Assembly: GCA_947472645.1 (NCBI GenBank)
Contig: CANJBQ010000002.1
Span: forward strand, 62,001 to 126,000
DNA length: 64,000 nt
Reading direction: 5' to 3'
Source of the DNA: Burkholderiaceae bacterium
Lineage (GTDB): Bacteria > Pseudomonadota > Gammaproteobacteria > Burkholderiales > Burkholderiaceae
The stretch's first letter is position 1. Every line of letters begins with the position of its first letter. A program made the position numbers and the translations under genes. Of this stretch, positions 1 to 14,583 are shown piece after piece. Below the pieces are notes generated by a model. The model was given only the letters and a program-made list of their open reading frames with translations, made no database searches and was not told the DNA's origin.

Positions 1-1282
1 TCTTATCAAAAGAAAGAAAATTGGGGAGCCTCCGAAACATTTTATCAAATTGTGCGTCATTTGACTGTGCAAGATACAAAGACTTCTGCCGCAGTTCATA
101 TCAGTCAACGTCAAGAAAAATTAACCGCTGGTAAGAAGCCTAGTTGCAATATTTTAGGACCAACTGCACTGGGTTTTAGACATCGGGACGATGTGAAAGA
201 AGTGAGCAAGATGTTAACGATGTTAGGGATTGAAATTAATGTAATTGCCCCTCAAAGTGCAAGCCCAGCTGATATTACTAGAATTCCGCAAGCAGATTTT
301 AATGTGGTTTTATATCCTGAAATTGCGCAATCAACCGCCTCATGGCTTTCTAGAATGTATGGCCAACCATTTACAAAAGTAGTTCCGATTGGTGTCAATG
401 CCAGCATTGATTTTATGAAAGAAGTTGCTGCGTTAGCAGGTATCTCCGAAGAAAAAGTTCTGAAAGAAATTCAGTCGAACTCATCTTGGTATGCCCGCTC
501 TGTAGATTCCACGTATTTGACAGGCAAGCGCGTTTTTATTTTTGGTGATGCGACCCACGTGATAGCCGCCGCCAGAATTTCTCGGGACGAGATGGGGTTC
601 CAAGTGGTTGGTATGGGTACTTATTCGCGTGAGTTTGCTAAAGATGTTCGTGAAGCTGCGAAGTCTTATGGCTTGGAAGCGTTGATTACAGATGATTATT
701 TAGAAGTTGAAGAGAAAGTTGCTGAGCTTTCCCCAGAGTTGGTGCTTGGGACACAAATGGAGCGCCATATTGCCAAACGTTTAGGAGTCCCGTGTGCAGT
801 TATATCTGCACCAGTACACGTTCAAGATTTTCCAGCACGTTATGCGCCGCAAATGGGTTTTGAGGGTGCGAACGTGATGTTTGATACTTGGATTCACCCC
901 CTCATGATGGGCCTTGAAGAGCATCTCATCATGATGTTTAGAGAAGACTTTGAATTTAATAGTAATGTCCCGGCGTCACATTTGGGTCATGCAGGAGGAG
1001 GTACTCAAGCCACAACGAATCGCGCGCCAGAGTCTCCTGCTTATTTTGAAACAGAAGTACCCGTGATACATCAAGAGCGGCATGACCAACAAGAAAATCT
1101 CACAACGAATGAACAGCCTTTAACACAACAAATTTCTGTCGATGGACCAGCGGCTTGGTCAGCAGATGCCTTAAAGGAATTAGGAAAAATACCATTCTTT
1201 GTTCGTGGAAAGGCTCGCCGTAATACTGAAAAGTATGCCAATGAGCACGGTATGCAGCAAATCACATTGGAGACGCTTTACG

Positions 1283-1308
<26 letters not shown>
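1..1308 (+). CDS. bchB: Light-independent protochlorophyllide reductase subunit B (5' end outside window)
   Basis: BchB pairs with BchN to form the catalytic component of dark-operative protochlorophyllide reductase, which receives electrons from BchL and reduces ring D of protochlorophyllide. The reading frame is open back to base 1, so the start lies upstream of the window; 435 residues are present of a family usual length near 510-540. Visible are the nitrogenase-like domain (stretch [18 protein letters not shown] near residue 47) and, after a low-complexity linker, the C-terminal PCP-reductase domain ending near [18 protein letters not shown]. The GTG at 52 is not a credible start because conserved sequence continues upstream of it. 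The 3' end overlaps bchH by 26 bases, indicating translational coupling; bchN would be expected just upstream. Confidence 0.95.
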
Positions 1309-5987
<4,679 letters not shown>

Positions 5988-5988
<1 letters not shown>

Positions 5989-6686
5989 TGACAACGATAC
6001 GATACGAAAAAAAACGTAGCGAGTTAGAAGAGTACTTTGACCGGACTGCGGCGCAAGCTTGGGCTAAATTAACATCGGATGTTCCAGTCAGTGGGATTCG
6101 TGCGACAGTTCGCGCCGGCAGAGACCAAACTCGTGATATTTTGCTCAGTCGATTACCCCAAGATTTATCGGGAACCAGAATATTGGATGCAGGTTGTGGA
6201 ACTGGTGCATTAGCCATTGAGCTAGCCAAGCGTGGTGCTCACGTGATTGCGGTAGATTTGTCAGCCACCTTAACCGATTTAGCCAAAGAAAGAATTGAAC
6301 CCAGCCTAGCTCATTTAGTGGAGTTTCATGCAGGGGATATGTTAGATCCAAAATTTGGATACTTTGATTACGTAGTGTGCATGGATTCAGTCATCCATTA
6401 TCAAGGTGGTGACAAGGTGTCGGTATTAAGTCAATTAGCGAAAAATACTCAGAAAAAAATTATTTTTACCTTTGCCCCTAGTACCTTCGCACTTGAACTC
6501 ATGATTCGTTCTGGAAAGTTATTCCCTAAAAAAGATCGTTCACCTTTTATTGTGCCAATTGCAGAATCAACGATTCGTAAAGATATTGGAAATGCAGATG
6601 ATTTACAGGATTGGGAAGTTACATTTACGCAAAAAGTTTCAAGTATGTTTTATAAATCTCAAACCATGGAAATCACTAAAAAATGA
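5988..6686 (+). CDS. bchM: Magnesium protoporphyrin IX O-methyltransferase
   Basis: BchM uses S-adenosylmethionine to methylate the ring C propionate of Mg-protoporphyrin IX, giving the monomethyl ester that AcsF cyclises. The product is 232 residues, usual for the family. The SAM-binding motif LDAGCGTGAL lies at residues 66-75, followed by the acidic strand end AVDLS near residue 88. It follows bchL with a one-base overlap and shares ATGA with lhaA. Bch order L-M-lhaA-puhA is the conserved purple-bacterial arrangement, which supports the call independently of the sequence motifs. Confidence 0.95.
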
Positions 6687-8110
6687 AGCTACCCTTCATG
6701 GTCAATAAAAAATCTTGGCAGGCGGTCAGTCCAAAGCTACTCCCATTCGCGGATGTAGTGAGTGAAGACTTACCTCTTTCGAGATTGTTACGCCTTTCCT
6801 TATTCCAAGTGACGGTGGGAATGGCGGCAACATTATTGATTGGGACTTTAAATCGGGTATTAATTCTTGAGATGGGTGTAGCCGCATGGTTAGTAGCACT
6901 CATGGTTGCCGTTCCTTTAGTTTTTGCACCATTTAGAGCTTTAGTTGGTTTTAAATCGGATCAACATCGTTCTGTCTTGGGTTGGAGACGAGTGCCTTAT
7001 ATATGGATTGGTACATTATTGCAATTTGGCGGATTATCGATCATGCCATTTGCATTAATTCTTTTGTCAGGTGATACACATTGGCCAGTTTGGTTTAGTT
7101 ATATGGCGAGTATTCTCGCTTTCTTGCTCGTGGGAGCAGGTATGCAGACAACGCAAACTGCAGGATTGGCCTTGGCGACTGATATTGCTTCTGAAGAGTC
7201 TCGTCCTCGTGTGGTTGCCTTAATGTATGTCATGCTGTTAGTAGGGATGGTCATTAGTGGGATTGTCTTTAGTTTCTTTTTAAGCCCCTTTACACAAATC
7301 CAATTAATTCAAGTGATTCAGGGTGCGGCATCTGTAACGCTCATCTTTAATATTATTGCGCTTTGGAAGCAAGAGGCAAGACGGCCGCAGATGACGAACC
7401 CCGCCGTGAAAACACCTGACTTTAAAGAAAGTTGGAGACATTTTGCAAGCCAAGGCAAGATTAAACGCTTCTTGATTACGCTAGGTTTAGGAACCGCTGC
7501 CTTTAGTATGCAAGATATTATTTTAGAGCCGTATGGTGGCGAGATTCTACACTTAAGTGTTTCACAAACGAGTTTATTAACCGCACTCATGTCAGGCGGT
7601 GCAATTTGTGCATTTGCTCTTGCGGCTCGCTGGTTATCAAAGGATATGGATCCTTACCGTATCGCAGGACTTTCCCTACTGGTTGGACTCGTTGCATTTT
7701 CTGCAGTGATCTTTGCAGAGCCGATGAACTCAACATTACTTTTTAGATTCGGTGCAACGTGCATTGGATTTGGGGCTGGTCTTTTCTCGGTCAGTACTTT
7801 AGTCATTGCCATGCAAATGGAAAACGCTGGTATGGCAGGAATGGCAATTGGCGCATGGGGTGCTGTGAATACCACCGCGTCTGGAATTGCAATCACTATG
7901 GGTGGATTGATTCGAGACGTTGTTTCTGATCTGGCTCTCAAAGGATATTTAGGTGATGCTTTAGAGAATCCCGCGATTGGATATCAATTTGTGTATCACA
8001 TCGAAATTTATTTAATGTTTGCAACCTTAATAGCCCTGGGACCTTTAGTTGTTTATCAGAGAAAAAGGGCATCAACCACAAAATTTGGATTGGCTGATTT
8101 ACCCAGCTAA
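6683..8110 (+). CDS. lhaA: LhaA/PucC-family light-harvesting assembly protein (MFS)
   Basis: Members of this family are inner-membrane proteins of the major facilitator fold that assist insertion or assembly of the light-harvesting 1 complex around the reaction centre; transport activity has not been firmly shown for the family. The 475-residue product has about twelve hydrophobic segments and the conserved LhaA/PucC stretch GFKSDQHRSVLGWRRVPYIW near residue 93. Position between bchM and puhA is the classical one for LhaA, which separates it from the second family member at 15504. Overlaps bchM by ATGA. A 20-base gap with a strong ribosome site follows before puhA. Confidence 0.92.
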   Translation: MKLPFMVNKKSWQAVSPKLLPFADVVSEDLPLSRLLRLSLFQVTVGMAATLLIGTLNRVLILEMGVAAWLVALMVAVPLVFAPFRALVGFKSDQHRSVLGWRRVPYIWIGTLLQFGGLSIMPFALILLSGDTHWPVWFSYMASILAFLLVGAGMQTTQTAGLALATDIASEESRPRVVALMYVMLLVGMVISGIVFSFFLSPFTQIQLIQVIQGAASVTLIFNIIALWKQEARRPQMTNPAVKTPDFKESWRHFASQGKIKRFLITLGLGTAAFSMQDIILEPYGGEILHLSVSQTSLLTALMSGGAICAFALAARWLSKDMDPYRIAGLSLLVGLVAFSAVIFAEPMNSTLLFRFGATCIGFGAGLFSVSTLVIAMQMENAGMAGMAIGAWGAVNTTASGIAITMGGLIRDVVSDLALKGYLGDALENPAIGYQFVYHIEIYLMFATLIALGPLVVYQRKRASTTKFGLADLPS

Positions 8111-8130
8111 TTATTTAAAAGGAGGAAGTT

Positions 8131-8901
8131 ATGACTGGCTTTGGAGCAATTACACCTAACTGGGATGTGGCATCACTGGTATTTACCTTATTCATTCTGT
8201 TCTTTATTGGACTAGTCGTTTATTTGACTTTAGAGAGTAAGCGAGAGGGATTTCCTCTAGAAACTGAGCGATTTGGTCAGATTACCAATGAGGATGGTTT
8301 GCTCATGATGCCTAAATCAAAGGTATTTCATACAGAATCTGGTAAAGATTATTTTGCGCCGTTAGCAAAAGCACCAGCGCCTGAAGTACTCAATGCTAAA
8401 CCAGCCCATCACATGAGTGGTGCGCCTTTAGTACCTGTTGGAAATCCATTAATTGCTGGAGTTGGCCCTGGTTCATATGCCAATCGTGCAGATGTTCCCG
8501 ATGTTGGTTTACATGGAGAGCCACGGATTGTTCCTTTATCCAAGTTGCCGAGTTTTAAGATTCATCCTAAGGATATTAATCTGATGGGTATGAGCGTCTA
8601 TGGAGCAGATCAACAAGTTGCAGGAACTGTTTGTGACGTATGGGTAGATCATATGGAATCAATGATTCGTTACTTAGAGATTCAATTACCCCAGGGTGGT
8701 CATGTTTTAGTGCCTCAGACTTTTGCTTTAAATAAAGCCGATGGCGTAAAGGTTCACGCTATCTTAGCCGAACAGTTTACGTTGGTTCCTCAGACAAAAA
8801 GTAATGAACAGATTACCTTATTAGAAGAAGAAAAAATCATGGCTTATTTTGGCGCGGGGCTTTTATATGCAACGCCTGAACGCCAGGAGCCACGTGCATG
8901 A
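8131..8901 (+). CDS. puhA: Photosynthetic reaction centre H subunit
   Basis: PuhA is the H subunit that caps the cytoplasmic face of the type II reaction centre and shapes proton delivery to the secondary quinone QB. The 256-residue product has a single N-terminal transmembrane helix at about residues 13-33 (SLVFTLFILFFIGLVVYLTL) followed by a soluble PRC-barrel domain from about residue 135 onward. An AGGAGG ribosome site seven bases ahead of ATG 8131 is the strongest in this part of the cluster, fitting a product needed in stoichiometric amounts. It overlaps puhB by ATGA. The L and M subunits (puf) are not in the window. Confidence 0.96.
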   Translation: MTGFGAITPNWDVASLVFTLFILFFIGLVVYLTLESKREGFPLETERFGQITNEDGLLMMPKSKVFHTESGKDYFAPLAKAPAPEVLNAKPAHHMSGAPLVPVGNPLIAGVGPGSYANRADVPDVGLHGEPRIVPLSKLPSFKIHPKDINLMGMSVYGADQQVAGTVCDVWVDHMESMIRYLEIQLPQGGHVLVPQTFALNKADGVKVHAILAEQFTLVPQTKSNEQITLLEEEKIMAYFGAGLLYATPERQEPRA

Positions 8902-9599
8902 GAACTCAACTCAATAACGGACGTGAATATGAGCTCGAGGCTCAATATGGATTGCCTGAAAAGCTTCCAGATGGAGAGTACGTCATTTGGCAAGGGTCTC
9001 CAAATGTATGGAGAATGGCTAAAGATGCATTTTATATTCGTCCAATCATTGCCTACTTTGTGTTTTTGGTGCTCTTTAGAATCTTCGATGGAATTTCTCT
9101 AGAACACGCCACGCTCGCGATTGTTATTTCTACAATATGGATGCTTGCATTAAGTGTGGTTTGTATTGGCCTTGTGTATTGTTTGGCGTACTTTACAGCC
9201 ATCACGACAGTGTATACGATGACCAATAGACGGATTGTGATGCGCATCGGGATTGCTTTAACTTTATCGTTTAATTTACCGTATAAAGAAATCATTAGTG
9301 CTGACTTTAAAGAAAAGAAAGATGGTTTTGGAAACATTCCATTGCGTATTAGTCCAACTACCAAAATTGCTTATTTTCATTTATGGCCACACGCAAGACC
9401 ATTTTGTTTTAATAATCCTGAGCCTATGCTCAGAAATATTGCGAATGTAAAAGAAGTTGCAACACTTCTCACAAATGCTTGGGCGTCAGAAAATCAAATT
9501 TCTATCACCCCAGCATCGGTGAAGTCCCCGATAAGCACTCCAGGCCGAGTAAAGTCTGGAATGGGCGTTGGGTTATCCAATGATTTAGGTCTAACATAA
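8898..9599 (+). CDS. puhB: Photosynthetic complex assembly protein PuhB
   Basis: PuhB is a membrane protein that acts as a reaction-centre assembly factor in Rhodobacter. The product has 233 residues with three predicted membrane helices around residues 48-100 and a C-terminal PH-like (bPH2) domain that begins near YTMTNRRIVMRIG. The extreme C-terminus is Ser/Pro/Gly rich and probably disordered. It overlaps puhA by four bases and is followed after one base by puhC, so expression is coupled to puhA. The position and the TNRR motif of PH-domain membrane proteins make the call secure; mechanism is known only from homologues. Confidence 0.93.
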   Translation: MRTQLNNGREYELEAQYGLPEKLPDGEYVIWQGSPNVWRMAKDAFYIRPIIAYFVFLVLFRIFDGISLEHATLAIVISTIWMLALSVVCIGLVYCLAYFTAITTVYTMTNRRIVMRIGIALTLSFNLPYKEIISADFKEKKDGFGNIPLRISPTTKIAYFHLWPHARPFCFNNPEPMLRNIANVKEVATLLTNAWASENQISITPASVKSPISTPGRVKSGMGVGLSNDLGLT

Positions 9600-9600
9600 A

Positions 9601-10056
9601 GTGACTCCCATGAGCTACGTCTTCCCAAACCCCAAATTATCAACCTCTTTCAAAGCACCCATTATTTGCTTGATGATCATATTTTTTGGCTTTTCATTAG
9701 ATCATTTATTTTTAAATGAAAGATATCAAGAGTCTGATTTGCGCCCTGCGCAGATTAAGATTCTTAAATTTGAAGATCAGGAAGATGGCGGAGTTACTGT
9801 CATTGATGCCAATACGAATCAAGTCATCGATGTAGTGCAAGGTGAGGCAGGTTTTGTGCGTGGAATTTTACGTACCGTTGCTCGCGAAAGACGTATTCGT
9901 GGAATTGGTAAAGATGCCCCAATGCGGTTGATTTCGTATGCTGATGGTAGGTTAATTTTGCAAGATACAACAACAAATACAAATATCGAGCTAGAATCTT
10001 TTGGATCAAATAATGTCCAAAATTTTAGAGCTTTTTTAAATCAAAATAAGTCTTAG
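9601..10056 (+). CDS. puhC: Photosynthetic complex assembly protein PuhC
   Basis: PuhC is a bitopic membrane protein required for normal levels of the reaction-centre/LH1 core complex in Rhodobacter. The product is up to 151 residues: one N-terminal membrane segment (about residues 18-36), then a periplasmic domain containing GEAGFVRGILRTVARERR, a segment typical of PuhC. Two starts are possible, GTG 9601 and ATG 9610; neither has a clear ribosome site and both keep the membrane segment, so the start is uncertain by three codons. It lies one base after puhB and eight bases before the next gene. Confidence 0.9.
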   Translation: MTPMSYVFPNPKLSTSFKAPIICLMIIFFGFSLDHLFLNERYQESDLRPAQIKILKFEDQEDGGVTVIDANTNQVIDVVQGEAGFVRGILRTVARERRIRGIGKDAPMRLISYADGRLILQDTTTNTNIELESFGSNNVQNFRAFLNQNKS

Positions 10057-10064
10057 GAAATAGC

Positions 10065-10394
10065 ATGTCACGACAAGTAGATTACTCATTAGATATGGCC
10101 AATACTTGGGATGATTTGTATGCGCATGTCGACATTCAAGGAGTAGATATTGGGCCTGGAGATGCCATCAAATTACATCGAGTGCCAGTAGATCTACCTT
10201 ATGGGCAAAAAAGATTTGTACAGGGTAAAGCATCCTATCTTAAAGCAGGTGCAATGAAGAGATGGTTCATTAAAACTTTTTCACGATTTGAAATTACCAT
10301 GTTATATGAAGTTAGTTTTTCATCCACTAGATTTTCAAAACAGCGCGCAAAACAGATTAATCAACATATAGATAATAAAAGGAGAACCTTATGA
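10065..10394 (+). CDS. Small conserved-position protein between puhC and acsF (function unknown, BciE-like by position)
   Basis: I do not recognise this 109-residue sequence with certainty. It has no signal peptide and no membrane helix, is rich in basic and aromatic residues, and looks soluble. A good ribosome site (AGGAA) precedes ATG 10065, and its stop overlaps the acsF start as ATGA, so its translation is tied to the cyclase. In Rhodobacter sphaeroides the gene between puhC and acsF encodes BciE, an auxiliary factor for the oxygen-dependent cyclase, whereas the betaproteobacterial cyclase of Rubrivivax was reported to work with AcsF alone (recalled literature). A BciE-like role is therefore only a positional hypothesis. 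Confidence 0.8.
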   Translation: MSRQVDYSLDMANTWDDLYAHVDIQGVDIGPGDAIKLHRVPVDLPYGQKRFVQGKASYLKAGAMKRWFIKTFSRFEITMLYEVSFSSTRFSKQRAKQINQHIDNKRRTL

Positions 10395-11467
10395 ATACAT
10401 TAGCTCCGGACTTTAAAGATGCTCACCCAATTAATCTTTCAACGGATAAAGCCTTAGAGAACACGGTATTAAGTCCACGTTTTTATACGACCGATTTTGA
10501 TGAATTAGATGCTATGAAAATTGATAGCATGCGTCAAGAATGGGATAAATTAATGGCGGAATTTGAGGCGGATCCTAATCAAGCTCATTTTCAGCGGCCG
10601 GAGGATATGCTCAAAGACTATTCGCAGCTACCTGAAGGTTTATATCAAGAGTTTTTAGATTTTTTAATTAGTTCGATTACCTCTGAATTTTCAGGATGTG
10701 TTTTATATGCTGAGATTAAAAAGAAAGTTAACAATCCGGATTTAAAAGATCTCTTTGGTTATATGGCAAGAGATGAGAGTCGTCATGCAGGGTTTATTAA
10801 CCAGTGGTTAAAAGACTTTGGTATTGGAGTTGATTTAGGATTTTTAGCAAGAACTAAAAAATACACTTTTTTTAAACCAAAATTTATTTTCTATGCAACG
10901 TATTTGTCAGAGAAGATTGGTTATGCAAGATATATCAAGATTTTTAGAATTGTTGAAAAAAATCCTGAGATCCGTTTTCACCCGATATTTTTGTGGTTTG
11001 AGAGATGGTGTAATGATGAATTCCGTCATGGTGAGGCCTTTGCTGTCTTAATGCGTTCAGATCCTAAATTATTGTCTGGTATTAACCGGTATTGGATTCG
11101 CTTCTTCTTGCTAGCGGTCTATGCAACGATGTATGTCAGAGATCATGCTCGGGTTGAGTTTCATCAAGCCTTAGGAGTATCGCCAACGCAATATGATCGG
11201 GAAGTGTTGCAACTGACTTCTGAGATTAGTAAACAGGTATTTCCATTTACGATCGATTTAGAAAATTCAAAGGTATGGGATAAGTTTGCTCGCTTAAAAG
11301 AAATCTCCGACCGAATGGAAGAGCTCAAAGAGTATCCAGGCATTATTTCTACAATAAAACGCCTTGGTTGTGGCTTAAAAGCAGGAGCCACTTTTGTTAG
11401 CTTGTATTTCATCCCTGTGGTGCCGAATGAATTAAAAGTAGATTTCCGACTCAAGCCGGTTTGGTAA
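10391..11467 (+). CDS. acsF: Oxygen-dependent Mg-protoporphyrin IX monomethyl ester cyclase
   Basis: AcsF is the di-iron, O2-requiring cyclase that builds the isocyclic ring E, turning Mg-protoporphyrin monomethyl ester into divinyl protochlorophyllide. The 358-residue product is full length. Carboxylate/histidine ligand motifs of a ferritin-like di-iron site are visible: Glu99 in SEFSG, E129-x-x-H132 in DESRHAGF and E210-x-x-H213 in DEFRHGEAF. An AAGGAG ribosome site sits seven bases before ATG 10391 inside the preceding small gene. The presence of AcsF and absence of BchE here fit an aerobic phototroph. Confidence 0.97.
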   Translation: MNTLAPDFKDAHPINLSTDKALENTVLSPRFYTTDFDELDAMKIDSMRQEWDKLMAEFEADPNQAHFQRPEDMLKDYSQLPEGLYQEFLDFLISSITSEFSGCVLYAEIKKKVNNPDLKDLFGYMARDESRHAGFINQWLKDFGIGVDLGFLARTKKYTFFKPKFIFYATYLSEKIGYARYIKIFRIVEKNPEIRFHPIFLWFERWCNDEFRHGEAFAVLMRSDPKLLSGINRYWIRFFLLAVYATMYVRDHARVEFHQALGVSPTQYDREVLQLTSEISKQVFPFTIDLENSKVWDKFARLKEISDRMEELKEYPGIISTIKRLGCGLKAGATFVSLYFIPVVPNELKVDFRLKPVW

Positions 11468-11473
11468 GAAGTA

Positions 11474-12241
11474 ATGACGATAACTGGTGCCCTGATCCCA
11501 TTTTTATTCACCATATTTATATGGTGGTTTAGTACGGGGTTTATTTTGTGGCTAGACCGCTTAGCCCCTCGCTATTTTAAATGGATCATGGCGTGTAGTA
11601 CGGTTGTTCTTTTTACTGCCTTTGGTGGTCTTTATATCAGTGGTAAAACAATGAGTACAGCAAGTGCTTATTGTGCTTTTACATGCGCATTGCTCATTTG
11701 GGCATGGCAAGAGATTGCTTTTTTATTAGGTTATGTGACTGGTTCAAGAAGAACTCCATGTCCAGAAGGTGCTCGGGGTTGGCAGCGTGCTCGTTATGCA
11801 TTTGAAGCATTAAATCATCATGAGTTAGCTTTATTACTACTGTTCGTTGGGGTCGTCGTTAGTAGTTTTAATGCCCACAATATGACTGGGTTTTGGACAT
11901 TTATTATTTTGTGGATTATGCGCCAGAGCGCTAAGTTAAATATCTTCTTTGGCGTGCTGAATTTAAATGAAAATTTCTTACCCAAGCACTTGAAATATTT
12001 ACAAACTTATTTTCGGCGTCGCTCGATGAATTACTTGATGCCCATTTCGATCATCACATCTTGTTTTATCGTGATTCCGTTATGGAGTGATGCGTTGATA
12101 GATGGTCCTCAATCCTTCGATATGGTCTCTAAAACTATTTTGGCAACTTTATTAACGCTTGCAATTATTGAGCATTTATTTCTGGTATTGCCATTTCAAA
12201 TTGAGTTTTTGTGGAAGTGGGGCTTTCGTCAAGAAGGATAA
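11474..12241 (+). CDS. puhE: Photosynthetic complex assembly protein PuhE
   Basis: PuhE (putative photosynthetic complex assembly protein 2, formerly DUF3623) is a polytopic membrane protein encoded in the puh operon of purple bacteria and implicated in modulating bacteriochlorophyll synthesis or core complex formation. The 255-residue product has about seven hydrophobic segments spread over its length and conserved features such as LGYVTGSRRTPCPEG near residue 88 and the NHHELALLL helix start near 114. It begins six bases after acsF and ends three bases before ispH, so it belongs to the same transcript. Biochemical function is not established. Confidence 0.9.
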   Translation: MTITGALIPFLFTIFIWWFSTGFILWLDRLAPRYFKWIMACSTVVLFTAFGGLYISGKTMSTASAYCAFTCALLIWAWQEIAFLLGYVTGSRRTPCPEGARGWQRARYAFEALNHHELALLLLFVGVVVSSFNAHNMTGFWTFIILWIMRQSAKLNIFFGVLNLNENFLPKHLKYLQTYFRRRSMNYLMPISIITSCFIVIPLWSDALIDGPQSFDMVSKTILATLLTLAIIEHLFLVLPFQIEFLWKWGFRQEG

Positions 12242-12244
12242 ATC

Positions 12245-13198
12245 ATGGGACATCTAGAAGCAGATATTTTATTGGCTCAGCCTAGAGGATTTTGTGCTGG
12301 CGTGGATCGGGCGATCCAAATTGTTCAGGAAGCATTGCATCAATTTGGCGCACCCATTTATGTTCGTCATCAAATTATTCATAATGCTAGAGTGATTGCT
12401 GAGTTGAGTGCACAGGGCGCTATCTTTATCGATCAATTATCCGAGGTTCCTGATGGTGCAACTCTAATTTTTAGTGCTCATGGCGTTTCGGCAGAAATCA
12501 AGCATCAGGCTAGCTTACGCAATTTACAAATATTCGATGCAACCTGCCCTTTAGTGACTAAAGTGCATGTTGAAGTTCGCAAATTACATGCGGCAGGTAT
12601 TCCTATTGTGATGATTGGTCACAAAGGTCATCCTGAAGTAGATGGAACGATGGGGCAGATTAAGGGTGATATTTATTTAGTAGAGAAAGTGGCTGATGTT
12701 GCTCAATTAACTCTAGGTATTGATCAGCCAGTTGCTTATGTCACACAAACGACTCTCTCGATTGATGAGACGAAAGAAATCATTACTGCTTTAAAGGCGA
12801 AATTCCAACATATTGTTGAGCCAAAAAAACAAGATATTTGTTATGCTACCCAAAACCGTCAAGATGCCGTTAAAGAGTTAGTGCCCTTGGTAGATATTAT
12901 GATTGTTGTAGGAAGTTCCAATAGTTCGAACTCAAATCGTTTGCGTGAATTAGCTTCTCGCATGGGTGTTGATGCTTATCTAGTAGATGATCCTCAACTT
13001 GTCGAAGAGCAATGGTTTGTGAACAAAAAAAGAGTTGGAGTTACTGCAGGTGCTTCTGCGCCTGAGGCCTTGACTCAAGAAATCGTTACGATGATTAAAA
13101 GCTTTGGATTAAAAGTGGTGAAAACTTTACCAGGTATTGAAGAGAAAATTGTTTTTACGATGCCTAAGGGTTTACAAGCTCAAGGTATACAGGCATGA
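12245..13198 (+). CDS. ispH: 4-hydroxy-3-methylbut-2-enyl diphosphate reductase
   Basis: IspH (LytB) is the last MEP-pathway enzyme and converts HMBPP to isopentenyl and dimethylallyl diphosphate using a [4Fe-4S] cluster. The 317-residue product has the three cluster cysteines in GFCAGV (Cys17), DATCPLV (about Cys100) and DICYATQ (about Cys199), the active-site HPEVDGTMGQ, and the substrate-binding VGSSNSSNSNRL. It starts three bases after puhE, inside the photosynthesis cluster rather than in the housekeeping context usual for Burkholderiales, which suggests that it is a dedicated or second copy supplying geranylgeranyl groups for bacteriochlorophyll and carotenoids (inference). Confidence 0.96.
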   Translation: MGHLEADILLAQPRGFCAGVDRAIQIVQEALHQFGAPIYVRHQIIHNARVIAELSAQGAIFIDQLSEVPDGATLIFSAHGVSAEIKHQASLRNLQIFDATCPLVTKVHVEVRKLHAAGIPIVMIGHKGHPEVDGTMGQIKGDIYLVEKVADVAQLTLGIDQPVAYVTQTTLSIDETKEIITALKAKFQHIVEPKKQDICYATQNRQDAVKELVPLVDIMIVVGSSNSSNSNRLRELASRMGVDAYLVDDPQLVEEQWFVNKKRVGVTAGASAPEALTQEIVTMIKSFGLKVVKTLPGIEEKIVFTMPKGLQAQGIQA

Positions 13199-13246
13199 AA
13201 GTCATGCAAGATTGAGTTGAGCTAACTCGTTTTGGATTCTGAAATC

Positions 13247-14512
13247 ATGGTGAATAATAATCTACAACGTACGAACTACCGCCGGCACCCGACGCAACAG
13301 GCAACAGTTTCTTGGGGATCGAACCTCGTAACGATTGGTGGGGATGCTCCCATTCGAGTGCAATCGATGACTAATACGGATACGGTGGATGTCATTGGTA
13401 CGTCAATTCAAGTCAAAGAACTTGCTCGTGCAGGCTCTGAGATGGTTCGCATTACCGTTAATACGCCAGAGGCCGCCGCAGCTGTCCCCTATATTCGTGA
13501 ACAACTGGATAATATGGGTTGTGATGTGCCGTTGGTGGGCGACTTTCATTACAACGGTCATACACTGTTAAAAGATTATCCCGACTGTGCGCAAACTTTA
13601 TCAAAGTATCGAATTAATCCAGGTAATGTTGGTAAGGGTGCGAAACGCGATACGCAATTTTCACAAATGATTGAGCTGGCATGTCGTTATGAAAAGCCAG
13701 TGCGGATCGGTGTTAATTGGGGTAGCCTTGACCAAGATTTATTAGTGCAGTTAATGGATCATAATGCTTCGCTTTCAACCCCCAAAGAGGCTCGTGAAGT
13801 GATGGTAGAAGCTTTGATTCAATCCGCCTTGCAATCGGCGCATAAAGCCATTGAGATTGGGATGCCTTCTCATCAAATTATTTTGTCATGTAAGGTCAGT
13901 GCCGTTCAGGATTTAATTGCCGTGTATCGAGATTTGGCTGGGCGTTGTGATTTCCCTTTGCATTTAGGCTTAACGGAAGCTGGGATCGGAAGTAAGGGGA
14001 TTGTTGCTTCTACGGCTGCATTGTCTGTTTTATTGCAAGAAGGCATTGGCGATACGATACGGATATCTTTGACCCCTGAACCGGGAGCTCCACGCGAAAA
14101 TGAAGTGATTGTGGCTCAGGAAATCCTGCAGACGATGAATTTGCGACACTTCACACCGATGGTCATTGCTTGTCCTGGATGTGGCAGAACAACGAGTACT
14201 TTTTTTCAGTCCTTAGCTTCCCAAATCCAATCCTATTTACGTCATCAAATGCCGATTTGGAAGCAGGATTATCCAGGCGTTGAATCCATGAGTGTGGCCG
14301 TAATGGGTTGTATTGTGAATGGCCCGGGAGAGAGTAAGCATGCCAATATTGGTATTAGCTTGCCAGGGACGGGTGAGTCACCAGCCGCCCCCGTTTTTGT
14401 TGACGGTCAAAAGTTTAAAACTTTACGTGGTGACAATATTGTTACGGAATTCGAGCAAATTGTTCAAGAGTATGTAGTACGTCGGTATGGTCAGGCTACC
14501 CAGGAAATTTGA
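13247..14512 (+). CDS. ispG: 4-hydroxy-3-methylbut-2-en-1-yl diphosphate synthase
   Basis: IspG (GcpE) reduces and opens methylerythritol cyclodiphosphate to HMBPP, the substrate of IspH. The product is about 421 residues. Cluster ligands are visible in the C-terminal half: [13 protein letters not shown] and [19 protein letters not shown]; the N-terminal TIM barrel begins with [10 protein letters not shown] chose ATG 13247 over the upstream TTG 13232 because the latter only adds five residues without a ribosome site. It follows ispH after 48 bases. Both [4Fe-4S] enzymes of the MEP pathway thus sit side by side, and dxs lies downstream in the same strand string. Confidence 0.96.
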   Translation: MVNNNLQRTNYRRHPTQQATVSWGSNLVTIGGDAPIRVQSMTNTDTVDVIGTSIQVKELARAGSEMVRITVNTPEAAAAVPYIREQLDNMGCDVPLVGDFHYNGHTLLKDYPDCAQTLSKYRINPGNVGKGAKRDTQFSQMIELACRYEKPVRIGVNWGSLDQDLLVQLMDHNASLSTPKEAREVMVEALIQSALQSAHKAIEIGMPSHQIILSCKVSAVQDLIAVYRDLAGRCDFPLHLGLTEAGIGSKGIVASTAALSVLLQEGIGDTIRISLTPEPGAPRENEVIVAQEILQTMNLRHFTPMVIACPGCGRTTSTFFQSLASQIQSYLRHQMPIWKQDYPGVESMSVAVMGCIVNGPGESKHANIGISLPGTGESPAAPVFVDGQKFKTLRGDNIVTEFEQIVQEYVVRRYGQATQEI

Positions 14513-14583
14513 TCTCTAAGACCTAGGGAATTCACGCATTAGGGGAAATACCTAGTAATTTCAATGATTTAATCTAATAAAAA

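Noticed and set aside
1199..1282. Upstream extension of bchH over the end of bchB
   Set aside because: It only reads bchB codons in another frame; ATG 1283 matches the family start.
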